The translations under genes were made by a program, and so were the position numbers. From positions 1 to 19,847 of the forward strand of contig JBIKRJ010000020.1 in the NCBI GenBank assembly GCA_044349205.1: a stretch of DNA of 19,847 nt, written 5' to 3'. The notes below the pieces were generated by a model. The model made no database searches, was not told the DNA's origin, and was given only the letters and a program-made list of their open reading frames with translations. Shown piece by piece: positions 1-7,513 of this stretch; the stretch's first letter is position 1; every line of letters starts with the position of its first letter. This stretch comes from UBA9547 sp044349205. Lineage in GTDB: Bacteria > Bacteroidota > Bacteroidia > Cytophagales > UBA9547.

Positions 1-96
1 CAAGTTGTTCGAAAAATTATCCTGCAAGGTGGAATGGTATCTTATACCTTGGATAGAGTGCTTGTACAGTTTCATAACCGTAGTACTTGGAATTAG
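1..96 (+). CDS. 3' end of an unidentified gene (partial)
   Basis: Frame 1 is open from the window edge to a TAG at 94-96, giving 31 residues that end in ...HNRSTWN. The pattern of a glycine pair followed by alternating hydrophobic residues (GGMVSYTLDRVLVQF) looks like a terminal beta-hairpin. That pattern occurs at the C-termini of some transposases, but the fragment is too short to identify. It may also be chance open frame in an upstream region. It ends 24 bp before the sigma factor start. Confidence 0.25.
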   Translation, partial: QVVRKIILQGGMVSYTLDRVLVQFHNRSTWN

Positions 97-120
97 CGCG
101 CTAAGGAGTAGAAAAGTTAA

Positions 121-726
121 ATGGAGGTAAAAAAAGATTTTTCCGACAAAGCCAAATATGACTTCATACTGGTAGAAAGAGCCAAGAACGAAGATCAAAA
201 AGCATATGCCGAACTTCTAAAAAGGTATCGCAGGCCTTTGTATCATTTGGTTTTGAAAATGGTTCGAAATCAGGAAGATGCAGAAGATTTAACAATCGAA
301 TCATTTTCGAAGGCGTTTCGCAATTTGGCTAAATTCAATGCCGATTTTACTTTTAGTACTTGGCTTTTTAGGATTGCCACCAACAATTGCATCGACTTTC
401 TGCGCAGAAAAAAATTGAGCACAACCAGCATCGACAATACCTTCCAAGATGATGGTGGCGACGAGATGCGAATGGAAATCAAAGACAAGGATTTGAATCC
501 GCAGGATGTGGCCATCAGGGAACAAAAAATAGAATTGGTTCGCATTATTGTGAACAAGCTGCCAGAAAAATACAAATTGTTGATAGGTCTTAGGTATTTC
601 GAAGAGCTTTCTTACGAAGAAATTGCAGTTGAAATAGGCGCGCCATTGGGTACTGTAAAAGCACAACTTCACAGGGCTAGAGAACTGCTGTACGATTTGG
701 TCAAAGACAAAAAAGAAATGATGTAG
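121..726 (+). CDS. ECF-type RNA polymerase sigma factor (sigma-70 family)
   Basis: This 201-residue protein is a group 4 (ECF) sigma factor, which directs RNA polymerase to a small regulon. Region 2 lies at about residues 26-97, with the core-binding helix around QEDAEDLTIESF and the -10 recognition/melting helix around FSTWLFRIATNNCIDFLRR. A variable acidic linker (about 100-135) follows. Region 4 lies at about 140-192, with the helix-turn-helix LSYEEIAVEIGAPLGTVKAQ. There is no sigma 1.1 or region 3, as expected for the class. The start is an ATG preceded by AAGGAG at 103-108. That spacing (12 nt) is long, but Bacteroidota depend little on Shine-Dalgarno pairing. No anti-sigma gene lies beside it: the next gene is rsmG, only 6 bp downstream. 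Its signal is therefore not apparent from context. The family call is secure; the regulon is unknown. Confidence 0.93.
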   Translation: MEVKKDFSDKAKYDFILVERAKNEDQKAYAELLKRYRRPLYHLVLKMVRNQEDAEDLTIESFSKAFRNLAKFNADFTFSTWLFRIATNNCIDFLRRKKLSTTSIDNTFQDDGGDEMRMEIKDKDLNPQDVAIREQKIELVRIIVNKLPEKYKLLIGLRYFEELSYEEIAVEIGAPLGTVKAQLHRARELLYDLVKDKKEMM

Positions 727-732
727 TCTGTT

Positions 733-1392
733 TTGCAAATTTTGGGTAAAGTCATCAATCATCCTTCAGATATCATATTTCACTATTTCCCCGAACTTTC
801 ACAGGACGAAAGAAAGGAGAAAGTAATTGAGTCATTTGACCTATACAAGGAATGGAACGAGAAAATAAATCTGATTTCCAGAAAAGACATCGACTCGTTT
901 TATGAAAAACACTTCTTACATTCCTTGTCAATTGCAAGATTTTTGAAATTTGTTCCGGGCACTGTGGTGTTGGATGTGGGCACAGGTGGTGGTTTTCCGG
1001 GTATTCCTTTGGCCATATTCTTTCCCGAGGTGAAGTTTCATCTTGTCGATTCTATTGCGAAAAAAATTGTGGCGGTGCACGATGTGGCTTCTCGTTTGCA
1101 CTTGTCTAATGTAAAAGCCGAGTGTGTACGATGCGAAATTTTGAGTGAAAAATACGATTTTGTGATGAGTAGGGCAGTGGCACCAGCCAGCGAGCTCATT
1201 GCTTGGAATCAGAAAAATATTTCGAAGACAAACCGAAACGAAATTCCAAATGGGTTTTTGTTGCTAAAAGGAGGCGATTTGAGACAAGAAATGGCGGCTG
1301 TGGGTAAGAAAAAACAAATAGTGCCTTTGAACGATTATTTTAATACTCCTTTTTTTGCGGAAGACAAAAAGCTGGTGTACATGAGGGTTTGA
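733..1392 (+). CDS. rsmG: 16S rRNA (guanine-N7)-methyltransferase RsmG (GidB)
   Basis: RsmG uses S-adenosylmethionine to methylate N7 of a guanine in the 530 loop of 16S rRNA (G527 in E. coli numbering). The 219-residue protein has the family N-terminus (LYKEWNEKINLISRKD, HFLHSLSIARF). It also has the SAM-binding glycine motif VLDVGTGGGFPGIPLAIFFPE, split here as DVGTGGGFPG plus IPLAI, and the downstream SRAVAP motif. Length fits the family. No ATG is available near the N-terminus. The first usable start in frame is TTG at 733, six bases after the sigma factor stop, so translation may be coupled. The TTG at 742 is an alternative. It lies between the sigma factor and uvrA in what looks like one transcription unit. 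Confidence 0.95.
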   Translation: MQILGKVINHPSDIIFHYFPELSQDERKEKVIESFDLYKEWNEKINLISRKDIDSFYEKHFLHSLSIARFLKFVPGTVVLDVGTGGGFPGIPLAIFFPEVKFHLVDSIAKKIVAVHDVASRLHLSNVKAECVRCEILSEKYDFVMSRAVAPASELIAWNQKNISKTNRNEIPNGFLLLKGGDLRQEMAAVGKKKQIVPLNDYFNTPFFAEDKKLVYMRV

Positions 1393-1451
1393 GCGTTTTC
1401 TCAAACTCTTTCTACCCTTTACATGTTTTGATTACGAAAACCCCAACTTAC

Positions 1452-4310
1452 ATGTCTGCTCAGACACTTGCTATCCCAGTAGAACATTTTGATGAACTTG
1501 ATCCCAAGGAATACATCATCATAAAGGGAGCGCGGGTACACAATTTGAAAAATTTGAGCGTTGCCATTCCTCGCAACAAGTTGGTCGTAGTCACTGGGCT
1601 TTCAGGTTCGGGCAAGTCTTCTTTGGCCTTCGATACGCTTTTTGCCGAAGGACAAAGACAGTATGTAGAAAGCCTTAGTTCTTATGCAAGACAGTTTTTG
1701 GCGCGTATGGAAAAGCCAGAGGCCGATTATATACGAGGTGTGGCGCCCGCAATTGCCATAGAGCAAAGGGTAACCAGCCGAAACCCTCGTTCGACAGTCG
1801 GTACCACGACCGAGATTTACGATTACATGAAATTGCTTTATGCCCGAATTGGAAAAACCTATTCTCCAGTCTCGGGAAATGAAGTGAAAAAAGAAACTGT
1901 TCAGGATGTAATGAATTATATCCTGTCATTTCAGGAGGGTGACAAACTGCACGTGTTGTGTCCATACCAATTGTCCAAAAAGTATGCTATCGATATTTCG
2001 CTTAATACACTCTTGCAAAAAGGTTTTACCCGTTTGGAGATAGACGGTGAAGTGTGTTTTATAGAAGACTTGTTGCAAGAACAGGCGAGAGTGAAAAAGG
2101 CCAAATCGATTGAAATTTTGATAGATAGAAATATATTAGATAAGCAGGACGAGGATAAAATTTTTCGGATGGCCGATTCCATTCAAACGGCTTATTACGA
2201 GGGGCACGGCTATTGTACAATCGAAATTTTGGGGAAGGAGAGAAGGTCTTTTTCCGATAAGTTTGAAATGGACGGAATTGAATTTGAAGAGCCAAGTTTG
2301 AACCTGTTCAGTTTCAACAATCCGTATGGCGCATGCAAAACTTGCGAGGGTTTTGGCAAAGTGTTGGGTATAGACGAAGATTTAGTTATCCCCAACAAGA
2401 ATCTATCGGTGTACGAAGGGGCCATAGCACCATGGAAAGGAGAAAAAATGGGCGAGTATTTGGCCCCACTGCTCAGAAATGGCATTCAATTCGATTTTCC
2501 AATTCACAGGTCTTTTTACGACCTTACCGACGAGCAAAAACAACTACTTTGGGACGGGAATGAATATTTTACGGGGCTGACTGAATTTTTCAAGTACATA
2601 GAATCCCAAACCTATAAAATACAATACCGCGTTATGCTTTCGCGCTATCGCGGACGCACCATTTGCCCCGATTGCCGTGGTTCCCGATTGCGGAAAGACG
2701 CTGGCTATGTCAAAATTGCACAACATTCTATTACCGACTTGGTACTAATGCCAGTAGATGAATCTGCTCATTTTTTTGCCGCATTGCAACTGACTGATTA
2801 TGAGCAAAAAGTGGTGGGTCGCGTGTGGGAAGAGATAAAAAATCGGTTGGGCTATTTGCAAAAAGTGGGCTTAGGTTATTTGTCATTGAACAGGCTTACC
2901 AACTCCCTTTCGGGGGGCGAATTTCAACGTATTAAATTGGCAACTTCACTAGGCAGTGCTTTGGTTGGTTCCATGTATATTTTGGACGAGCCCAGTATTG
3001 GGCTTCATCCCCGCGATACTCGCCAGTTGGTAGAAGTATTGTGGCAGCTTCGCGATTTAGGTAATACCGTGATTGTAGTCGAACATGAAGAAGAAGTGAT
3101 GCGTTCGGCCGACCAGATTATCGACATAGGTCCAGAGGCAGGTAGTGGTGGAGGAGTTTTGGTGGCGCAAGGAAGCATAGCACAAGGCAGTTTTTCAGTT
3201 CTAAATAGTTATAAATCTCATACACTCGATTTTTTAGAAGGAAGGGAAGAAATAGAAGTGCCAAAGTTTAGGCGCAACCAATTGCATTGGATACATGTAA
3301 AAGGGGCGCGCGAAAACAACCTGAAAAATGTGAATGCGAGTTTTCCGTTGCACAATTTGTGTGTGGTAACAGGAGTGAGCGGTTCGGGCAAGTCTACATT
3401 GGTAAAGAAAATATTGTATCCTACAATATCTAAAATTTGTGGTGGGATTCCTACCGAAGAATCGGGAAAAGTAGATAGGGTAGATGGCTCTTTGGATAAG
3501 GTAAAGCAAATAGAATTTATTGATCAAAACCCGATTGGGAAGTCGTCGCGCTCTAATCCCGTGACTTATACCAAAGCCTACGACGCCATTCGCAATCTAT
3601 TGGCCGATCAACCCCTTGCCAAACAGCGTGGCTACAAACCATCTCACTTTTCATTCAATGTAGATGGGGGAAGGTGCGAAGTGTGCCAAGGCGAAGGTGA
3701 GGTGAAAATTGAAATGCAATTCATGGCCGACATTTACTTGAAATGCGAGGGTTGCGGCGGAAAGCGTTTCAAGCAAGAAGTATTGGATGTGCAGTATAAT
3801 GGCAAAAATGTGCACGAGATTTTGGAAATGACGGTAGAAGAAAGCCTTGAGTTTTTTAGTAAAAACAAGGCCATAGCCGAAAAGATGAAACCTTTGGCTG
3901 ATGTGGGCTTAGGGTATATCCGTTTGGGACAATCTTCCAACACGCTTTCGGGTGGCGAGGCGCAACGCGTGAAATTGGCTTCCTATTTGAACAAAGGCAA
4001 CGAGCGCCACGAAAATATCTTGTTCATTTTCGACGAGCCTACCACTGGGCTACATTTTCATGATATAAAAAAGTTGTTGACGGCTATTAATGCTTTGATT
4101 GAACAAGGTAATTCGGTCATCATCATCGAGCACAATATGGAAGTCATAAAGTGTGCCGATTGGATTATCGACATGGGGCCAGAGGGCGGTGATAAAGGAG
4201 GTGAAGTTTGTTTTGCGGGCACTCCTGAACAGTTGGTGAAGCAAGAAAAAAACTACACCGCCGATTTTTTGCAAAATAAATTAACTACAGATTCCTCAAA
4301 TAAGCTGTAA
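1452..4310 (+). CDS. uvrA: Excinuclease ABC subunit A
   Basis: UvrA is the DNA-damage-recognition ATPase of nucleotide excision repair. It dimerises, loads UvrB and then leaves. Two ABC ATPase modules are complete. The first has Walker A GLSGSGKSS (about 49-57), signature LSGGEFQR (about 485) and Walker B ILDEPSIGLH (about 512). The second has Walker A GVSGSGKST (about 642), signature LSGGEAQR (about 831) and Walker B IFDEPTTGLH (about 858). Cysteine pairs for zinc modules are visible: CKTC and CPDC in the first half, CEVC and CEGC in the second. The frame is open upstream to a TTG at 1389 overlapping rsmG. The ATG at 1452 gives a normal 952-residue protein beginning MSAQTLAIPV and is preferred. 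Its last 26 bp overlap the 3' end of the convergent M28 peptidase gene. Confidence 0.97.
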   Translation: MSAQTLAIPVEHFDELDPKEYIIIKGARVHNLKNLSVAIPRNKLVVVTGLSGSGKSSLAFDTLFAEGQRQYVESLSSYARQFLARMEKPEADYIRGVAPAIAIEQRVTSRNPRSTVGTTTEIYDYMKLLYARIGKTYSPVSGNEVKKETVQDVMNYILSFQEGDKLHVLCPYQLSKKYAIDISLNTLLQKGFTRLEIDGEVCFIEDLLQEQARVKKAKSIEILIDRNILDKQDEDKIFRMADSIQTAYYEGHGYCTIEILGKERRSFSDKFEMDGIEFEEPSLNLFSFNNPYGACKTCEGFGKVLGIDEDLVIPNKNLSVYEGAIAPWKGEKMGEYLAPLLRNGIQFDFPIHRSFYDLTDEQKQLLWDGNEYFTGLTEFFKYIESQTYKIQYRVMLSRYRGRTICPDCRGSRLRKDAGYVKIAQHSITDLVLMPVDESAHFFAALQLTDYEQKVVGRVWEEIKNRLGYLQKVGLGYLSLNRLTNSLSGGEFQRIKLATSLGSALVGSMYILDEPSIGLHPRDTRQLVEVLWQLRDLGNTVIVVEHEEEVMRSADQIIDIGPEAGSGGGVLVAQGSIAQGSFSVLNSYKSHTLDFLEGREEIEVPKFRRNQLHWIHVKGARENNLKNVNASFPLHNLCVVTGVSGSGKSTLVKKILYPTISKICGGIPTEESGKVDRVDGSLDKVKQIEFIDQNPIGKSSRSNPVTYTKAYDAIRNLLADQPLAKQRGYKPSHFSFNVDGGRCEVCQGEGEVKIEMQFMADIYLKCEGCGGKRFKQEVLDVQYNGKNVHEILEMTVEESLEFFSKNKAIAEKMKPLADVGLGYIRLGQSSNTLSGGEAQRVKLASYLNKGNERHENILFIFDEPTTGLHFHDIKKLLTAINALIEQGNSVIIIEHNMEVIKCADWIIDMGPEGGDKGGEVCFAGTPEQLVKQEKNYTADFLQNKLTTDSSNKL

Positions 4311-5499
4311 GTAACCAAAAACATTCTTTGAACTTGCTAAAAGTCACCACTTCGGGTTTGTCATCCACATCGTGATAGGCTGTAATTTCCCCCATGGTAT
4401 AAATGAAAAAAGAGGGAACTCCTTTTTCCGAAAAGTGAAAATGATCGGAATTGGCTGCTTTCCCTCGTGGTTTTATCAAAGGCAAAAAATGATTGGACTT
4501 GTTCAGGCTATCCAACACTGCAAACTCTTTTTTGAAAACTAAGCCATTTACCACGGCAATTCCTTCCTTGCCCGAGCCCATCAAGTCAAGATTGAGCATG
4601 AATCGAATTTTAGGCAACTGAACAAGCGGATTTTCAGTAAAAAATTTACTTCCTACCAACCCCGCTTCTTCGGCGGCGAAAGCTATAAACACAACAGTGT
4701 AAGGGAGACGATTTTCGGGCTGTGCATAAAAATGAGCAAGTTCCAGCAACATGGCTACTCCACTTGCATTGTCATTGGCACCTGGGAAATAGGTATCCTT
4801 GCCCATTTTCCCCAAATGGTCGTAGTGCGCGGCAATTACCACAAAACTGTCTTTCTTTAAAGTTCCTTCCAAATAACCTATAACATTGCGCGCCGTGTGG
4901 TTAGGGATGAATTTATTCTCAATGTGTATGTTCAGCTTTTTGGGTTCGGGGGCAATGCTCGCTTTTAGGAAAACAAATTCGGGAAAATGGGTGCTGCTAG
5001 CCACACTAAAAGTAAGTTTGTTGTCAATTTTCACCGGTTTTTTAGATACATTTTTTAAAGCGATACTGTTTTTTTTCGTGGTTTTATATCGAAAACTAAC
5101 ACTGTCCACTTTTTCGAGTTGCAATTTTCCCTTGAAAGAATTGCTGCCGGGTTGTACGATAAAGTCACGCCCAGCAATTAGTCTTTTGCTGTTCAGTTTT
5201 ACTTTCATTTTTCCCGGAAAAGTATTGACGGGCATTTTGAAATGCTGGTAGCAATTTTCATCAATTTTTTTCAATCCGATTGATTCAAATTGAGTAGCCA
5301 AATATTCAGCAGCCAAGCTGTCGCCACCGTTCACATATCCACGACCATGAAAGGCAGGTGAAGCCAATGTTTCAACTGTTCTTTTTGCACGATTTAGGTC
5401 TTGCCCACATAATGAGTTGCAAATTGTGAGGTGCAAGGCAATTACAAAAATAACCAGCGGCTGACGACTATAGACTGAAGACTGACGACTAAACCTCAT
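4285..5499 (-). CDS. Secreted M28-family zinc aminopeptidase
   Basis: This 404-residue exported metallopeptidase probably removes N-terminal residues from peptides outside the cytoplasm. The N-terminus has a basic segment, a hydrophobic core (about residues 15-30) and a probable Sec signal-peptidase site near SLCGQ; no proper lipobox is seen. All five zinc ligands of the family are placed: H225 (HYDHLG), D243 (GANDNASG), E278 with catalytic E277 (AAEEAG), D305 (LNLDLMG) and H376 (AYHDVDD). The region between the signal and the catalytic domain resembles the inserted/PA-like part of M28 proteins, but I cannot assign it firmly. The start ATG overlaps the permease stop as ATGA, which points to translational coupling; an in-frame ATG 30 bp earlier lies inside the permease gene. 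A 7-bp tandem repeat encodes residues near the N-terminus. Substrate unknown. Confidence 0.92.
   Translation of the reverse strand: MRFSRQSSVYSRQPLVIFVIALHLTICNSLCGQDLNRAKRTVETLASPAFHGRGYVNGGDSLAAEYLATQFESIGLKKIDENCYQHFKMPVNTFPGKMKVKLNSKRLIAGRDFIVQPGSNSFKGKLQLEKVDSVSFRYKTTKKNSIALKNVSKKPVKIDNKLTFSVASSTHFPEFVFLKASIAPEPKKLNIHIENKFIPNHTARNVIGYLEGTLKKDSFVVIAAHYDHLGKMGKDTYFPGANDNASGVAMLLELAHFYAQPENRLPYTVVFIAFAAEEAGLVGSKFFTENPLVQLPKIRFMLNLDLMGSGKEGIAVVNGLVFKKEFAVLDSLNKSNHFLPLIKPRGKAANSDHFHFSEKGVPSFFIYTMGEITAYHDVDDKPEVVTFSKFKECFWLLTAYLRNL
5463..5490. repeat. Four tandem 7-bp units inside the peptidase signal-peptide coding region
   Basis: On the plus strand the units are gacgact, atagact, gaagact and gacgact, back to back, all ending in gact. 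A degenerate fifth unit (agcggct) lies at 5456-5462. On the coding (minus) strand they read as agtcgtc-type units just after the ATG, encoding the Ser/Arg/Gln-rich n-region. Because 7 is not a multiple of 3, each unit is read in a different frame. No other copy is seen in the window. Confidence 0.85.
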
Positions 5500-6398
5500 T
5501 TCCCATAACTGATAAAAAGTACCCCGCACATCACAAAACTTGCACCTACTAATTCCATCATTGTTACAGGTTCGCCCAAAAGCAAATAACCCAACAAGAT
5601 AGTAATCACTGGGCCAATACTTGCAATAATCGAAGCCTTGCTAGAACCAATCAAATTTATGCCCTCTGCGATTAAAAAAGTAGGTATGACGGTAGAAATA
5701 ATGGCAATGGCAAATCCATATCCATACATTTCGGCAGAAAGTTGAAAGAGATTGCTGGGTTGAGCAATGGCAAAGTGGATTATAACCGCAATGCATGAAA
5801 CAATCATCGCATACGTGTTGAACAAAACCGAACCAATTTTTGGAATCAATTTTCCACTTCCCACCAAGTAGGCGGCATAGGTGAATGCACTCACAAAAAT
5901 GAAAGCAGAGCCAAGTACAATATTGTGTTGTACTTTCAAAGTGGTATCTGAAAAAATGATGAAAATACCCAAATAAGTCAGCAATAGCGCTATTAAGATA
6001 GTTTTGGTAACGGCCTTTTTGAAAAACACTGCCGAAAGCAACACCACGATGGTAGGATAAATGAATAAGATGAGTCTTTCTAAACTTGCTGTAACATATT
6101 GCAATCCCCAAAAATCGAAAATACTGGCTACGTAATAACCCAAAATGCCTAGCAAAATAATGAATATCCAATCTTTTTTGCTGGCCGGCTCATGTGATTC
6201 TTTTTTACGGTATAAAAAAGGAACAGCTAAAAAAAAGGGAAGCGAGAAGGCCATTCGTAAAGTAAGTAAAGTAACCGCATCAATAGCATAGCCATAGGCA
6301 AGTTTGATTAGAATAGCTTTGATGGAAAAACAAATAGCGCCTAGGAAGACAAATAAAGCTCCTTTAAAATTTTTCAACAGAGGGTTTGTGATGGGCAA
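5496..6398 (-). CDS. EamA/DMT-superfamily membrane transporter
   Basis: This 300-residue polytopic inner-membrane protein has about ten hydrophobic helices arranged as two similar five-helix halves, the architecture of the drug/metabolite transporter superfamily (EamA domains). Family-like features include a first helix with GAICFSIKAILIKLAY, an early arginine after helix 2 (LRMAFSLP), GLQYVTASLERLILFIYPTIVVLLS closing the first half, and SSKASIIASIGPVITILLGYLLLGEP in the second. The substrate cannot be inferred; members export amino acids, sugars or other metabolites. No ATG is available near the N-terminus. The TTG at 6396-6398 is the first plausible start after an in-frame stop. It lies 49 bp after the rhomboid gene and overlaps the peptidase start by ATGA. 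Confidence 0.9.
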   Translation of the reverse strand: MPITNPLLKNFKGALFVFLGAICFSIKAILIKLAYGYAIDAVTLLTLRMAFSLPFFLAVPFLYRKKESHEPASKKDWIFIILLGILGYYVASIFDFWGLQYVTASLERLILFIYPTIVVLLSAVFFKKAVTKTILIALLLTYLGIFIIFSDTTLKVQHNIVLGSAFIFVSAFTYAAYLVGSGKLIPKIGSVLFNTYAMIVSCIAVIIHFAIAQPSNLFQLSAEMYGYGFAIAIISTVIPTFLIAEGINLIGSSKASIIASIGPVITILLGYLLLGEPVTMMELVGASFVMCGVLFISYGK

Positions 6399-6447
6399 TT
6401 TGTAAAGACTTAATCAGGCTGCAAAAAAGTAAATTCTGGGTTGAATC

Positions 6448-7326
6448 TTAATTCTGGCTGGCCTGAAATAGTTTTTGCTTTTCTTCTTTGTTCAGGCTTC
6501 CGTAGCCTTTTTGAGATATTTTGTCGAGAATGTTGTCTATTTCTTCTTGGGTAGGCGCGTTGCTTTTTTCGTTTTTATTAGTGTTTTTGTATGAGACTTT
6601 CATGGTTTTTTCGCGCAAGATGATGTTTTCGAAATATCCCAAAATAGAGTTCACTGGTTTGCCGATATCGTTGCCTCTTTTCAGTTGTTTGATGAACAAA
6701 AATCCAATTAGCGCACCGCCCAAGTGGGCAATGTTGCCACCGGCATTGGAGCTGGTAGTTTGCGCCACCGAAACAACCAAATAAAACAAGGCAATGTATT
6801 TGATGCGAACTGGCCCAAAAAACAGAAGGAACATAGTGTAATCGGGAACTAAAGTGGCCGCAGCCGTCACTATGGCATACACGCCTGCCGAAGCACCAAG
6901 CAATACAGAACTTGATACTTGGCCAGAGAAATAGGGAAGCAAGTTGTACACCAATAAATAAAGCAAACCACCAGCTACTCCCCCCATTACATAAAGGGCT
7001 GTAATCCTTTTGCTTCCAATCATATCGCCGATTATTTGGCCGAACCAATACATTACCAACAGGTTGAAAAGTATGTGGAAGGGGTCTTCGTGAAGAAGGA
7101 AATAAGTAAACAATGTCCAAGGGCGGGTGATAAAAACCAACAAGTTGGAGGGAAGTTCAAGCCAACCCAAAATGAAATGGTACACCCCTTTCAGTTGTGC
7201 CAAAGTAAGCACCACATTTAAAGCCAATACTGTCAAAAAGATGATGATATTCAGGAAAATGATTTGATTAAGGCTGTTGCCTTTCTTTTTGAACGCGTTT
7301 TTGATATCGTCGATAAAACTGCTCAT
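6448..7326 (-). CDS. Rhomboid-family intramembrane serine protease
   Basis: Rhomboids cleave membrane-embedded helices of substrate proteins. This 292-residue protein has six or so membrane segments. The catalytic dyad can be read: Ser146 in GASAG and His201 in NIAHLGG. The HxxxN oxyanion motif is HILFN at about 84-88. A soluble C-terminal tail (about 215-292) ends in a short helical element, EIDNILDKISQKGYGSLNKEEKQ interrupted at its middle, which matches the tail I know from Bacteroidota rhomboids (DUF6576-like). ATG start. It heads a leftward unit with the EamA permease and M28 peptidase and is divergent from ilvB. Substrates are unknown. It could be regulated from the 187-bp gap, where a -7-like element and a direct repeat occur. 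Confidence 0.94.
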   Translation of the reverse strand: MSSFIDDIKNAFKKKGNSLNQIIFLNIIIFLTVLALNVVLTLAQLKGVYHFILGWLELPSNLLVFITRPWTLFTYFLLHEDPFHILFNLLVMYWFGQIIGDMIGSKRITALYVMGGVAGGLLYLLVYNLLPYFSGQVSSSVLLGASAGVYAIVTAAATLVPDYTMFLLFFGPVRIKYIALFYLVVSVAQTTSSNAGGNIAHLGGALIGFLFIKQLKRGNDIGKPVNSILGYFENIILREKTMKVSYKNTNKNEKSNAPTQEEIDNILDKISQKGYGSLNKEEKQKLFQASQN

Positions 7327-7342
7327 CTTTTTTTGTTGGCTC

Positions 7343-7374
7343 TACATAAAATTAACACAACCATTACATAAAAT
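7343..7374. repeat. Direct repeat of TACATAAAAT, 22-bp period
   Basis: TACATAAAAT occurs at 7343-7352 and again at 7365-7374. The 22-bp period is about two helical turns, so a regulator could bind both copies on one face. It lies between the rhomboid start codon and the putative leftward promoter element. Base composition here is AT-rich, so chance is possible. Confidence 0.35.
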
Positions 7375-7396
7375 CAAAATTCTGTACAAAATGTTG

Positions 7397-7404
7397 CAAA
7401 ACTA
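7397..7404 (-). promoter_or_regulatory. Putative -7 promoter element for the rhomboid operon
   Basis: The minus strand reads TAGTTTTG, an exact match to the Bacteroidota -7 consensus TAnnTTTG, about 70 bp upstream of the rhomboid ATG. No clear TTG element is seen 19-21 bp further upstream, so the assignment rests on the -7 box alone. Confidence 0.35.
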
Positions 7405-7479
7405 ACGCTTGATACTGCTAAAAAAGAGGTTTTCTGCCCCGTTTTTTTTCTGTTTTTTCTTACCAAATAATAACTTTAG

Positions 7480-7487
7480 TATATTTG
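7480..7487 (+). promoter_or_regulatory. Putative -7 promoter element for ilvB
   Basis: TATATTTG matches TAnnTTTG exactly and lies 26 bp upstream of the ilvB ATG at 7514. A good TTG at -33 is not present; the region there is T-rich. If correct, it rules out the longer open frame upstream of 7514 as coding. Confidence 0.4.
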
Positions 7488-7513
7488 TTATCTTAAGCCA
7501 AGTTTATCCATTT

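Noticed and set aside
1389..1451. Upstream extension of uvrA to a TTG overlapping rsmG
   Set aside because: The extra 21 residues do not resemble UvrA, whereas the ATG at 1452 gives a normal N-terminus and length.
6578..7120. 180-codon minus-strand frame within the rhomboid gene
   Set aside because: Same strand but different frame from the rhomboid gene, which has complete catalytic motifs; its Cys/His/Trp-rich product is typical of an out-of-frame reading.
7409..7513. Upstream extension of ilvB by 35 residues
   Set aside because: The Phe-rich extension is unlike the family and covers the likely promoter; the ATG at 7514 fits orthologues.
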